Shown here: piece by piece, positions 34,001-45,526 of the stretch
Position numbering within the stretch: the stretch's first letter is position 1
How the letters are laid out: the number at the start of each line of letters is the position of its first letter
Assembly: GCA_002786025.1 (NCBI GenBank)
Contig: NHNW01000069.1
Coordinates: forward strand, 1-64,000
Length of the DNA stretch: 64,000 bases
From: Zasmidium citrigriseum
Lineage: Eukaryota; Ascomycota; Dothideomycetes; Mycosphaerellales; Mycosphaerellaceae
Reading direction: 5' to 3'
Notes under the pieces: model-generated
What the model was told of the DNA's origin: nothing
What the model saw: only the letters and a program-made list of their open reading frames with translations
Databases searched by the model: none
Translations under genes and position numbers: made by a program

Positions 34001-34963
34001 TCTAAGTGGCTTGCTGTCGAGTGTCCGGCGAGCTGGTTGCCCACGCAGTTCAACCTTCCTTCACCTTTCCTGGTGCCATCGAAGCCATCTCGAGCGATCC
34101 TCCGCGACATCCAGCTCAGACTCGATAACTTCTTCCACAACCTGCTCACCCACGGGACATTCTCGATGCACGAGCTTGTCTGGGAGTTCTTCTTGGTCCC
34201 CGAACTCGACGCCGACATGCTGACAGAGCGAAGCAAGCGCAAAGCCGAAGCCAGAGTCGACAATGTCCGAGACGACTACGAGCCAGTGACTGACACGCAA
34301 GAGGTCGAGAACTTCGTCGCTTTCGCTCGAGAACAAGTCCGCGGTGTCAGTCAAGCAGTCAAGAAGGCCATCCGCTCGACGAACAAGCAAAGAATGCTGT
34401 ATAGCGACTATTCGGAGTCCCAAACAATGTCCTCATCAGCCATTTCGTCGCTGCTCTTCTTACCTCAGGACTACCTCACCGCCTTCGACCGCTTCACCAA
34501 AACCCTCATCCCGACGGAAGCCTCTCCTCTCGCTGGCTTCTACTACAACCTGCACTCGATCTACTCGACCAGCACCGCCGTTCAAGCCGCCACTGATCGA
34601 CCAGCGTACCTGATCGGCAGCATGGCCGCAGCCCAGCGCTCAATCGACAAAAGTAAGAACTCCATCAACCGCTCGAATCGCTGGACACCCAACATCGGCT
34701 TCTTCGAGGACGCAAAGAAAGCAGTTGCAATGGACGCTTGGGACAAAGCGGCCAAAGCCCGTCGAGAACTGGAAACGCTGGGTTGTGAGTTGAGATATAC
34801 GCAACAGACAATCGCCGGGGAGATGGCGACTTGGCAGGATGAGCATGTGAAGAGTGGACGGGCTATGTTGAGGAAGTTGGCGAAGGAGACGATTACGAAG
34901 GAGAGGGCGAGGCTGGAGGGGATGAGGAGAGCGTTGAGGCAGATCAAGACACATCAGCAGTAA
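31094..34963 (+). CDS. VPS9-domain ankyrin-repeat protein with PX-like region
   Basis: A probable Rab5-type guanine nucleotide exchange factor working in endosome-to-vacuole traffic. Single exon, 1289 residues. The VPS9 domain covers about residues 320-510, with its late helices visible as DADILVAMLLIVVI and YMRYFIFIDEV. It is followed by an acidic and Ser-rich linker. Five ankyrin-type units start near residues 666, 706, 777, 825 and 853 (for example GNTLLHIINDM and FTPLMVGSKYGRIDLVRALF). Residues about 930-1040 look like a PX fold (TCRRSVADFENLSKWL, FLVPSKPSRAIL), then a helical C-terminus. The layout matches fungal VPS9-ankyrin proteins related to animal VARP/ANKRD27. No intron is needed to keep the frame open. 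Confidence 0.87.
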   Translation: MQPLNPYIRAFFRSALPAQCQPISHHVLLVPTTEVLLRSKDRETNTSYADLAGTEEFLASHVLRVPGGGPPLSGNGKDGGNVRENKSKAKQYSTINGRTVVVKDSFVYSNKGFKTLNQAHLLSDTIYYPDAPDGQQWLVYYISKPLIGIHQATPIVPAVISDEPSKERRKALTEASAEATSSSFAGPSTPKKKDVKTFGDLLTQFPMISRQMQSGLEKIIREFVAVSDKPLPKPKSRRSSVSSQRSAPSISDSVSSIKSSLSGSSSAVHPTSIELEPEEQTLRTSLETAIINAIDLFQNVDKQQLSLLGANTELTGPVVERLIERYVTEQVHDQTLFPRLCAIRRPDDSDLESKIRKMSDVDIAQVGVPIEDGMKGKRALATRLNKGVEAFRKMGVASSPEEMLEILLNTQKVVTDTTPAGSVSTSNDDSETTAEESTPLTVNADILVAMLLIVVIRSGVRHLNTRLLYMRYFIFIDEVDSGEQGYALATLEAVIAHLSGNSSILRKASKRNRALWQAVKAGDMQALEAILQPHFLSNEDNAAASPVGLEDEDSEDEGDTSADLTNDDIQPHEQIRQDGPSSSQDFAALNGSLNHVFPFQRPPTPPPEQTETKMKKRVSLASLPRSHSASSAYSSRSHSRNKSIDSEASIGLGNDLSADKLAQTQDSDGNSVLMMAVEAGKKDALTFLLSMPAHFRAAFILEDINNEGTTLLSAAVQSGNRSITDKLIEYLEANAPPDEVEHYLQVQDSKGRCFAHYLFHQPHLIQKFGKKLPWRLKDKNGQTPLFALCRSYDHEQYHSMVEEALALATETQEDAEPLHLDDHVDAKGNTLLHIINDMQLTLKMLRHCDSDVNAANDKRFTPLMVGSKYGRIDLVRALFGDPRVDMTLKDLRGLTAVELAKDDDVRNRIDDLVLLSTPPGKDGRITTIVRSFFVEDATVRLVLKSGAPNANGTVTVTTCRRSVADFENLSKWLAVECPASWLPTQFNLPSPFLVPSKPSRAILRDIQLRLDNFFHNLLTHGTFSMHELVWEFFLVPELDADMLTERSKRKAEARVDNVRDDYEPVTDTQEVENFVAFAREQVRGVSQAVKKAIRSTNKQRMLYSDYSESQTMSSSAISSLLFLPQDYLTAFDRFTKTLIPTEASPLAGFYYNLHSIYSTSTAVQAATDRPAYLIGSMAAAQRSIDKSKNSINRSNRWTPNIGFFEDAKKAVAMDAWDKAAKARRELETLGCELRYTQQTIAGEMATWQDEHVKSGRAMLRKLAKETITKERARLEGMRRALRQIKTHQQ

Positions 34964-36076
34964 TCGAGGGAGAGAAGAGGATTGATTGTACAGACTATGT
35001 ATCATCTATCAAAGAACTACTATCTAATGAAAGGAAAACCTGTCCGCTCGAAACTCCAGCGTACACCTTCAAGCTGAGAGAGAAGGTGCAGCTGTTGCCT
35101 CGAGCGTCTCACACTTTGGACGCAACAAGGACCCCTAGCTGATCCACCCAGTGTGAGCATCGTCAATCTGAGCTCTTTTCAACACCCAAGACCCCAGCCA
35201 TGGAAATGCGCGGTCTGGGATCTGCTGTGATGGAGTGCCATGGAGCTGGTGAAAGGGAAGTCGAAAGAACCGGAGCGCTGCATCTCGTCTCTTTCTGTTT
35301 CCCGGCGATTTGGCACGAACCGCCTGCCTCGTTCGACTTGCTTGATTTTTCGGACTTTCCCCTCGCTGGTGTGGTTATGGAGCCACAAAGCCAGTATGAT
35401 GTGTTGATATTCACACGAGTCAAAAAGTTTTTTTGGTATCGAAGGATCTGGAGAGGAAGTTCAAGTGAGGTTGTCAAGGTTTATAGGGGCATTGGGTTGG
35501 TGTGGGGCTTGGCTAGCGTGGGGGAGTCATCGGGAGTGTGGGGTTGGTGATGAGTTTGGTTGTGAGTCATTTGACGTTTGTGGAAGGAGCTGTATGGGAA
35601 AGGGAAGGGGCATTGAGATGGTAAGAGCGACGGAGAACGGACACAGGAGTGAAATATTTAGATTGGAGGAGAAATTTTACTTTCGATCTGGTCGCTGTTG
35701 AAGTCTCTATCATGGTATCCAGAACATGGTCTTTGGTCTGCGAGCTCCTGAGCCTTCTTGCACTCGCTCTTCAGTGAGAAAATGCGCGAACATCTCGCTG
35801 GGGAGCACATGCAAAGTATTTTTCATTCACTTCACTTCGACACGCTAGTCCGGCATTTTTGCGACAATGACGTCATGCGGCTCGAAAGGAAGCTGCGACG
35901 CCAGGCGGCGGTGTAGACTTAGCCCGAGGCGTCTACTGCTAGCAGCAAACCAGCCGCACTGCAGGAACAAATACAGAGCATGCAGCCACAATCGCACAAC
36001 CGTCTGCACCTCTGAGACAACTTTCTCGAACGACCTCCAAAGCTTCATCAGAACCTTGAGCTGAAAGCCGCCAGCC
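34964..36076. other. Intergenic region
   Basis: About 1.1 kb with 3' UTR and promoter sequence. An open frame at 35200-35550 lacks domain or splice context. Nothing recognised. Confidence 0.5.
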
Positions 36077-36703
36077 ATGGACGTGAGCCTCACCTACTCC
36101 CAAACCAAACCACCCACACTCCACCAACAACTAACCTCATCTCAGGTCTTCCAACTCTACACCCTCAGCACCTCCGCCTACCTAACCCTCCAATCCCTCC
36201 CCCTCCTCCTCACACCGCGCCTCGTCGTCTCCCTCCTTGCAACGGACCAACCCCGCTCAATGACCGATCTCGAAGCCTACCTCTCGCGGTGCCTGGCATT
36301 CGCTCTCCTAACCCTCGCCGCCCTGACACTTGTCTTGACCGGAATACTTCCCTTAACCTCCTCACCCGCGAAAGAAGACGATGATCCAAACAAAGATCCG
36401 TATGCGCAGCCGACGACGACGATAACAACAACCTATCACGCCCTCTCCGCTTTCTACCTATACACGCAAATCGCTTCCTCGCGAGGGGGTTTCACGTTCG
36501 GTTTCGGCGCGGGCATGGTCGCTAGTACGGGGTTGTTCTGCATGGGCGTTTGGGTGTTGTTGTTTGGAGGTGAGAAGGGGAGGATTAGTAAGAGTACCGG
36601 CGCGGATAAGAGGACGAGTAACTTTCCTTTTGAGAATCGGGAGAGTAGCAGGGAGAAGAAGAAAGAGAGTAAGCGCAAGAGTGTGAGCTCCAAGATGCGG
36701 TAG
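36077..36703 (+). CDS. Small fungal multi-pass membrane protein, unknown function
   Basis: Unspliced, this gives 208 residues. Hydrophobic segments lie at about residues 27-52, 70-93, 118-131 and 143-162, and a basic Ser/Lys/Arg tail (about 45 residues) ends in SSKMR. The layout suggests four membrane helices with a cytosolic basic tail. Right after codon 2 there is a good intron: GTGAGC at 36083, a CTAAC branch site and CTCAG ending at 36145. It is 63 nt long with no stop in frame, so splicing would give 187 residues starting MDVFQLYTL. I cannot decide which form is real. No named family is recognised. It converges on the zinc-finger gene. Confidence 0.7.
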   Translation: MDVSLTYSQTKPPTLHQQLTSSQVFQLYTLSTSAYLTLQSLPLLLTPRLVVSLLATDQPRSMTDLEAYLSRCLAFALLTLAALTLVLTGILPLTSSPAKEDDDPNKDPYAQPTTTITTTYHALSAFYLYTQIASSRGGFTFGFGAGMVASTGLFCMGVWVLLFGGEKGRISKSTGADKRTSNFPFENRESSREKKKESKRKSVSSKMR

Positions 36704-36891
36704 ATATAGGACGAATGAAAGTTGTTTGCCATTTCGCACGTTGTGAAGGACTTTTTGGGGTTTCAAGAACTACACGTGAAACCTGCAAGGCAGGCCATAC
36801 TGTTCATCTGGCCTTACTAGTGCTCAAAGTAGAATACATCGGGTCACAAGCCCTTCTCCACGAGATCCTCCGCTGAGTCCAGCTTGTGATC

Positions 36892-38383
36892 CTAGGAAGC
36901 CTCACCACCCTTCAACCCCATCAACGCCCCCACAGCATCAGCCTCCGCATCCCTCGTCTCCGCCGCCTTTTGCATCTGCGCCGCCTTAGCCCTCTTCAAC
37001 TCCTCAAACTCCCTCATCCGATCCTCCATATAATTATCATAAGGATCCGCATCACCGTCAAAGCCCCCTCCGCTGACGCCCGTGGGCGGTGGCGAAGGCG
37101 TGCGATGTGCTCGAGCGCGAAGCGGCGTGTCCATGTCCATGTCATCGCCATCTGGCTTTGCTCGGCGCCACGCTGGCTCTCCGCCTGTCCATTCGAGTTT
37201 CTTGGCTGGGAGGACGTCTTTCTCCATTGCTTGCCTGACTCGGCTCTCGACGTTTCGCAGGAGTTGGTCTTTTTCTGCTTGGGCCAGATCTGCTTCGAGG
37301 AGACCTTCGAGGAGGATTTCTTTCAGGGTCCATTCGTCTTTTCTCTGCTGCTCCATCTCCTCGATCTCTTTCTTCAGCTCGTTGGTCTCCTTCTGTGCCC
37401 AATGGACTTCCCGTCGCAGAAGTCTCATCAGCTGGTCGGCTGTGATGCTGCTCTCCCAAGCCGTGAAGTGGATGTCCGGTGGGTAGTGGATCATGAAACC
37501 CGGCTGGCCCGTGATAGGATGATGTGCCGGTACGTATGTGATATTCTCGTTGGCCGGCGACGGGTCAACTTCATTCCCATCCTCATCGTGAGTCGGTCCC
37601 ATCTCCTGCGGCGTCGAGGGAGTCTTGCCAGCGCCACTACTGCCATTGGCGAGTTTGATCTTAAGACTCTTCTTGCCTGGAGGCGCGGGATCGTTCCCGG
37701 CAGCGCCAGGAACTCCTTTCGCGGGCTCAGGCTCATGAACAGTACGCATATGCTTCGCCAGAGCATCGGATCGCGTGAACGCCTTGTCGCATTCTACGCA
37801 CTTATTAGCATCCACCACGAATCAAATCAATGAAATTGCACCGACCTGGTAACGAACAATAATACGGCTTCTCCTTCGTATGACTCCTCATATGCGCCTT
37901 AAGCGCATACCCGCTCGGATGACTACTGCTCTTCTTCTGACACTCCCCCCACTCACAAAGATACTTGCTCTTCTTCGGGCCTCCCGTCGCGCAATGCGTC
38001 AACTGCACATGCTGCACCAGCTCGTCATTATTCACCGCAGACCCAAAATCGCAGTCGCGCCATAGACAAACGGTCTGCGCTTGTTCGCGCAGGGAGTACT
38101 CGTTGTCGTTGGGCGATCCCGGCGCGCTGCTGAAGCCGTCGGAGGAGACGCTGATGTTGTCGTCTTCGGGCTCGGGCTGTGAGGAAGGGGCGCGATCAAG
38201 AGCGGCGAGGGTTGTTGGGCCCGTTTTGCGTCGTTTGGATGGCGGTGCGAGGGTTTCTGCTTCGGTGTAGGTGATGTCGACGCTGGGACGCGATGAGGGG
38301 ACGGCGGTGCTGAGTTGGTCTTCGTTGTCGGATTCTACGCTCGGCGGGTCGGAGAGATCTGAGGAGCCTGGAGAGTCGGCCAT
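36892..38383 (-). CDS. C2H2 zinc-finger protein, possibly Iec1-like (INO80 complex)
   Basis: A nuclear DNA-binding or chromatin protein. Two exons, 38383-37846 and 37793-36892, across a 52-nt intron, give 479 residues. The splice restores a classic finger, YYC-x4-C-DKAFTRSDALAKH-x4-H, using acceptor GTAG before AATGC. Two preceding fingers have odd spacing: CLWRDC...H-x4-H and YLCEWGEC with a long linker before H-x3-H, the WRDC/WGEC style of Zic/Gli-type fingers. The N-terminus is acidic and Ser/Pro-rich with a KRRK stretch. The C-terminal half has a long coiled coil (about residues 300-380). The arrangement resembles fungal Iec1-type INO80 subunits; this is tentative. The start is the first ATG after upstream non-coding sequence. 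Confidence 0.85.
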
Positions 38384-38791
38384 TGTGATATCGCGTGTTT
38401 GTGGAAGTGTTGGAGATTGGATTGTCAATTCAAGAGGAGGTGGAAGAATGGAGGTTGCGGTCGCGGCTTCTCCGTCTCCCTGGCTCGCTTGTCGGCGCGG
38501 CTGGGCTGGAAGCTGCGGAGGTGGAGCTTCACCAAACCGATCTAATCACATGCAAATGCAAGGAGACAGCACAAATCAAGAATATCAAACACATTCACAG
38601 GTAATGCTTTTTCGATAATCTAGTTGCCCTCCTACTCTCAAGACACACACAAATTTGGCCGCATGATGGGCTGCCTAATCTCCAACCAATTCCCATTTTC
38701 GAAACGCCATTTTGTGCAATGCTGCGGCGTCGATCCCATATACTCCGATGCTTCAACAGCTTGATCTTCGTTGGCTTCATTCGCATATATT

Positions 38792-39838
<1,047 letters not shown>

Positions 39839-41043
39839 GTTGGATGAGAGGCGGTGGTGAGGATTCGGGAGAAAGTAGTATAAGAGAGGCGCGTGGAATT
39901 GGAGCCGGTCACAAGCTCGTCACAGGCCGGGCCAGACGTGCTCGTGCGTGGTGTTCGAGGAGGTCGGCGAGGTTCTTTCTTCCAGATGCGTAAAGGCGAG
40001 CCGCTTATTCAATGAGCGACGAAGCTGCGGCGGCCAGCACTACTGAATGGGATGGCGATGACGCTGGGCATGCGGCGGCGGTGGGCGAAGGAATGGATGC
40101 ACAGCAGCAGCAGCAGCAGCAACGACAAGTGTCTTAATAAGAGGCGGCGGCGGTGGGATATGTATGGAGAGCGCGGGGCCAAGGGTGTGTCGGTGTTAAT
40201 TCGAGGGTGCGTGCTCTTGCGCTGCCAGGTGGCTTCTTTGCAGGCGATGCTTTGAGCTACCTCCCTTCTAGTACCGCGCACTGCAGACCGCTGACTTGCC
40301 GCTCCTCGCCCTCAAAGACTCCGCCGCTGACTCCTTTGTTGGCCTATTGATCGATTGATTGTCACGCCCATTATTAGTAGCTGCGCCTAAGACCGTGGTT
40401 CAGCATCGTTCAGGAGAGGCCCACCGCCGGCGATTTCGGGAGTCCCAGCAGCAGCACAGGAATAGAACGCACAGCTACCGCGCTGACCTCACTCATTCGC
40501 ACCCTTGCACGCCTACTGCAGTCTAGCAGTCTAGCAGTCTAGCCCGAGAAGACGATCACGAGGCCCACAGCTGTGCAGTGCACTTCATTCTGAGATTCCT
40601 ATTGAGGAAGCTACAAAGTCCCAATGCCCTTTCAGCCTCGCTTTGACGGTGGCACATCGTTCTACCGAAGCGTACGGTGTGTGATATAAGATACTACAAC
40701 TTTCCCAATCGATCAACAACGCTCCAAATCCATTTGATTCCGTTCATTCCTTTCCTCTGATTCTCCAAATTCGCCGTGCGCCTCGAGAACACCTCGCCGT
40801 TGGTGATTGCCCACGCTGGTCGCTGGTATGATGATGGTCGCAAGCATGTAATGAAGCACAAGGCAGCAAAAAGTCAACACCTGCCACCCAGTTGCCCTTT
40901 TCCATGATGCCCCTGAAAATGCCAAAACAGGTGAAATTTACCCTGCGAAAAAGTGTCGTAAAGGAAATGGGCCTGTGATGCCGACAGAATCGAAATGCAT
41001 GCGGTATGCGGTATCGCTGTGCTCTCAAAGTGAATGCACCTTC
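39839..41043. repeat. Intergenic with CAG and 8-bp microrepeats
   Basis: ERV29 promoter and the 3' side of the next gene. It contains a CAG run of about six units at 40102-40121 and three perfect copies of CAGTCTAG at 40519-40542. No gene recognised. Confidence 0.7.
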
Positions 41044-42228
41044 TCAGTCGGCTTCGTCCCCGAGAGCCGAGTAGGCGTTAATCTTGCCGTTGGCAACGGG
41101 TGCGGCAACTGGTGTGATGTTGCCATTGTTCTCGCTGTTCGAAGGCTTCTTCTTCAGCTGCTTCTTGGTCTTGACCTCGCTCCAGCCAGAGTCGCGCTCA
41201 CTCTCCTCAATTGCCCTGGCCAAGTCGCCCTCGGTGAAATCAGTGGACTGACCAGGTGCTGCATCGGTCATGGAAGTCGCGGCGGTGCTGTCCTCCTGGT
41301 TGGAGCTGCTGTTTGACTCGGTGTCCAGGGTGTCCAGCAGCTGAATGTTAGAGCCGGTGTTGGAAACGGCCGGCAAGTGCGCATCGCGCGCAGCGTTCCT
41401 CTCGGCCCATGGGTTTTGTACTGGCGCCGAAGCAATCGGGATGCCGTTCTTTGCAGGCTCTCCGCGCGACTCCCGAGCAAGACGCATCTGTCGTTCCTTC
41501 AGGATCTTTTGCTCTGCGTCTGCTTCTTGTCTCTCCAACTTCTGTCTCTCGGCCTTTTGCCTGTTCTGACGCGCCTTCTTGGACTCGACAACCTCCTTCT
41601 TTGGCTGCTTGGCGACCTTCGCCTTGACTGGCTTCTCTGGCGCCGTGATACGGAGGGATGAAGGGCCCGAGGCAGTTGGCTCAAGCATGTCGTCGACACC
41701 ACCTGCCTGTGGCGCGGCCGACTTCGCCAGTGTCCAGCCGTCCTCGACATCGTCGACCTGCGATGAGGCTGAAGAAAGAGTAGGGGTTCCCGTGGGGCTC
41801 TGCTTTGGCCTCACAGTCTTGACGCGAGCCTCCTTCTTGTTGGATGAATTCATCTTGATGCCTTCTCTGGCCTTTTGCATGGACGCGGCAAACTGGCGCG
41901 TGCTCATATCAATCTCATCTTCCTCGTCCTTTCGCGCGACAGGCTTCTGAGAAGCTGGCTCTGGGACAGCTTTCCGCTTCTTGATGCTATTGTCTGATTG
42001 TTGATTGCGAGGTTCTCCATTCTTCACGGCGTTCGCATATGAGGGCTGTGACTGTTGTTGGCCATTCTTCCGACCAGCCTTCTTCGACTCCTTCTTGGTT
42101 TCTTGGGTAGGGGTAGGTCGGCTGGGGGTAGTCTTGGGATTCTTGGGAGTATAGTACCAGACCGCAAGTCCAATGACTGTGCCGAACGCAGCCCAACTGG
42201 CTACAGGGCCTGATGGGACGTATTCCAT
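41044..42228 (-). CDS. Single-anchor membrane protein with Lys-rich coiled-coil tail
   Basis: Single exon, 394 residues. One hydrophobic helix lies near the N-terminus (WAAFGTVIGLAVWYYT, about residues 12-27) after a short polar start, so it is likely a signal-anchored ER or outer-membrane protein. The rest is hydrophilic: a basic Lys/Gln-rich stretch, a DDVEDGWTLAK segment, a Lys/Arg/Glu-rich coiled coil (about 215-265, KKARQNRQKAERQKLER and on) and a C-terminal SGWSEVKTKKQLKKK block before NAYSALGDEAD. The WSEVKTKK block looks conserved, perhaps RNA- or ribosome-contacting, but that is a guess. No named family is recognised. Confidence 0.8.
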   Translation of the reverse strand: MEYVPSGPVASWAAFGTVIGLAVWYYTPKNPKTTPSRPTPTQETKKESKKAGRKNGQQQSQPSYANAVKNGEPRNQQSDNSIKKRKAVPEPASQKPVARKDEEDEIDMSTRQFAASMQKAREGIKMNSSNKKEARVKTVRPKQSPTGTPTLSSASSQVDDVEDGWTLAKSAAPQAGGVDDMLEPTASGPSSLRITAPEKPVKAKVAKQPKKEVVESKKARQNRQKAERQKLERQEADAEQKILKERQMRLARESRGEPAKNGIPIASAPVQNPWAERNAARDAHLPAVSNTGSNIQLLDTLDTESNSSSNQEDSTAATSMTDAAPGQSTDFTEGDLARAIEESERDSGWSEVKTKKQLKKKPSNSENNGNITPVAAPVANGKINAYSALGDEAD

Positions 42229-44592
42229 GGCGGGCAGTCGCGTGCGTATACACTAAGAAATCTGACAAGTCAGTAGATGAGCATGAGGACTATGATGGTC
42301 TGCACTCACATTCAGGCGCTGAATTCGCGCGGAGATGCTCGAGTAGTGACGGTCCGTATGGAGAACAGCGTAGAAAGGAGGAGTTGAGTAGATGCTGTGT
42401 ACACGGCGGGCTGCTCAGCCGAGAGCGCCAATAGTCTGGGCTCACACGGAGTGGCGGCGGTGGTCAAGCAAGGAGCGTGTGGTGGCTTATTGAGGGGTGG
42501 TGTGCTTGTCGGGCGACTGAAAGAACGCGGCGGTGGCAAGGGCGAATGTGAGCGGCAATGAGCGTGGGCAGGCGCGGCGGAGCGCAGTGCTGCGGTGGTG
42601 AGATGTTGGCGACGGCGATGTCGTCGTTGATGCAGCAGCTGCCAAGGAGGCGGGCGAGCACGCGGTCGTCGGAGGAGCGAGAGGCGCCAGGGGCAGAGCC
42701 GTTTATTAGTCGTAACAGCGCCTGCACGCTCGCTCGGTGATTTATCTGTTGGTTGCTGGGGGAGACGCGCCTCGTGTGTCAATTAAAGAGCTGGGAAAAG
42801 GACTGGAAGATTTAATGTGCGAGGGCGCGAGAAATTAGTGCCGCGCGTGCTGCTCGCAGGAGGGGAGTTTGGTTGACTTCCATCACGTCCAAGGGCTCAC
42901 TTGTGGAGGAGGCGAATGAGCTGCCATCGCACTCCCACCACCACCCTCCACTCCCGGCCCGATCTGACATCTGAACCGCAGCAGCGAGCACATGTGACTG
43001 CTGCTGCAATTCTCCCATTTCGCTTGTCGCACGCAATGGTCGATGATGACCTCTCCGCGGAAGCAGAGCTCCTCACAATCGCAGCGGACCTGCAGTTCAT
43101 CGCTGCACAACCGGCCAGGTATCCTGATCGTGCGTCCACCCCGCAATATCGGCACACGGCATCTCCATCAACTGCTGCAAGCCGAAGCACTTTCGGGCGT
43201 TCAACAGTTGGCTTTTGGGGCGTGGGATGCGGTGCCTGGACTCTGTGCCATCGCCGCTCGCCGATGCCTCTCCTTTGCTGTGTATACGATGGCGCCCTGG
43301 TTGTACTGTACGCTCACTGCAACACGAGACGGCTTCGTACCTGTTCCTGTGTTGGTGTCGCCCTGGCAGACACGAGCTGGTCTCGCTTCTAGCGTGCCCG
43401 CGTTCGTATTCCAAGATTCCACAGCCCTTCTTCTGTTGCAAAAGTCGCGATATTATATTTCCAACGTTCTTTCATCATACCTTGGGTGGGTAGCTTCTGA
43501 TATCTATCGAGCCTACTAGTTCAGCAGGGAAGGTGCATATGCATTTCCAGAACGCACAAGAATGATGGGTGCTGTCGAGATCCTTGTGATTACAAGATAC
43601 CGGCCTACTTCAAGGGCCCGTGCTCATTGGCCATCCCTCGCTGAAAACACTTGTCTCTCCTCTGATAGATCAATGAACAGATCATATTCAAGGCAACTCT
43701 TCTCGTCGAACTCATGCATCTGTCCATCGAAATACTTATTCATTCATTCATTCCAATGATCGAATCCCACACGTCCTGTGGCCTGGTGTTCATCAAATTC
43801 TACCAAATTCAGGCTTACGCACATACCCAAGGCAAAGAGTCCGGATTCGTCCATTTATCTGCTTGTATCCAAGATCTCTCGATCGACTCTGTGCGAAGCT
43901 TGGGAAACGAGTGCGCTCGCTCATCATCATTGAAGCAGAGGATAAGATCTCTCTCGAAGCACATGTCCGCAAGCTCGCTGAGACTATGCGCAGCGTGCGA
44001 GCTGATGTGATCGAACATGTCGGACACTGGCATGTCCTAGAAGATGCTGAACATGTTTCTCATTCTGTGCAGTCTTTTTTGCTCGTTTAACGGCGTCGGT
44101 GGTTAAGGTCTTGGAGGAAGAAAGTTTGGTGAGTGGAACGAAGCAAGTTCAATCGTGTCCATCGAACTTGGAGACGGCAACAGATTCGGTCTCGCACACA
44201 GATGAGCTATCCCGCAAGGGCTCAAATGGTATGGAGTCTAAGGTGATGAGCAGGTCCCTTGGTCCCCGAACAGAACTTCCAAAAGACTTTCGCTTGTGAG
44301 GAGGCTGAGTCGCTATACCAAGTCGGAATTGTTGCTGAAGAGGAAGTAAGTGTAAGATTCGATGAATATGATCACGTACTTGAGATGAAATGCAAAAATA
44401 CTTGATCACCACCAAACGTACACGAAGGTCTGATATGCGTGATATCCAACGTATCGATCTCGACTTTGGAGATCCAAAAGGCACAAACGACAAGGGAGAC
44501 AAAAGTACAAAAAAAGAGTGATGATACATGGTCAGTACGAGGCTGTGATGAATGTCAGCATTCTGCAACTGGTAGTGTTGTTGCTAATTTAT
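42229..44592. other. Long gene-poor region
   Basis: About 2.4 kb. Open frames exist (for example 42901-43392 and 43043-43519 on plus, 42312-42782 on minus), but none has a domain, a good start context or consistent codon use. It holds the promoter of the membrane-protein gene. Nothing else recognised. Confidence 0.45.
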
Positions 44593-44683
44593 TGATCACT
44601 TACGTCGAACTCGCGACCTTGGCGTTTACAACGAACGAATCGTTATATTAGCACCACGCTCTAACCAACTGAGCTAACCGACC
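44593..44683 (-). tRNA. tRNA-Ile (AAU) relic with intron, 3' part degenerate
   Basis: On the minus strand from 44683 the sequence reads GGTCGGTTAGCTCAGTTGGTTAGAG, a correct acceptor 5' strand, D-arm and box A. The anticodon arm TGGTG-CTAATA...A-CGCCA follows, giving anticodon AAT, interrupted by a 20-nt intron after the base 3' to the anticodon. The variable loop and T-loop TTCGA (44605-44609) follow. After the T-loop the sequence does not pair with the T-stem or with GGTCGGT, so the 3' T-stem strand and acceptor 3' strand are lost or heavily changed. Probably a pseudogene or truncated copy. Confidence 0.65.
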
Positions 44684-45526
44684 CGGTTTGATTCTAATCG
44701 AAGTGCGGGAGATGATCTGAGATCACCGCCCGTTGATTGGTGGACTCGAGCCGTTGTGCGTACTTGAAAGCTCATTCTTGCAAGGCTTGCAGGGGACTTT
44801 CGTCGGGCCGGGAAGTGGGCCTTGAACATGCCGGGCAGGGCAAGCAGAGGCAGCAAGAACTTCAGATCTCTTCTTGATTACTTCGCAACGACATCCTTAA
44901 AGTATTGACCATTACATTAAGCCGAGAGGTCTCGCAGGTCCAGTCCGAGTATGAGAGTATCTTGGTCTGGTTCTCATTTGCTCTCACCATATCAGCCAAA
45001 GGAAAGAACAAGTGGACCTCGGGATATGGAGAGCTCCAGCGAATTGTCAGCACTTACCTCTCTGCCACAAGCTATTCGCCTGGACTCGAAGTTGTTCGAT
45101 AGGTGAGATGACGGGGGACACGGCGTTGAAAGGAGACACTACGGCTCCTGGAGGGTAGGACCTTCCCCAAAGATATGATTCGGTCAAGACTCCGGCATCG
45201 ACGCATTTCAAATGGCCCGTCCTGGTCAATCGAATTCAGTCGCCACCAATTGCCGTTCTGACCTCAGCTTGTCGACCCCTTCAGCCCGACCTAACACACT
45301 ACAACCCCATCGCTTCTAACTTAATTGGCTCTCAGCAAATCGCAACGCCCCTGCATCAGTAGTGCAGTCCTTTGGGCTGGAGTCGCTTGACATAGCCGTC
45401 ATGGCTCCCGAATTTTTGTCAGGACCACTCTAAAACACATGGAGTCGCTCTCCCCTCAATATCTACAGGGCCGTTGCTACCGCTGTACCAACTTGCACAA
45501 AGGACCTATTATGCTGTCACTGGATC
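44684..45526. other. Intergenic region
   Basis: Nothing recognised beyond the likely promoter of the gene at 45527. Confidence 0.45.

Noticed and set aside
42901..43519. Two overlapping plus-strand open frames of about 160 codons
   Set aside because: No domain, no agreement with introns, and Cys/Arg/Ser-rich make-up typical of chance frames in this region.
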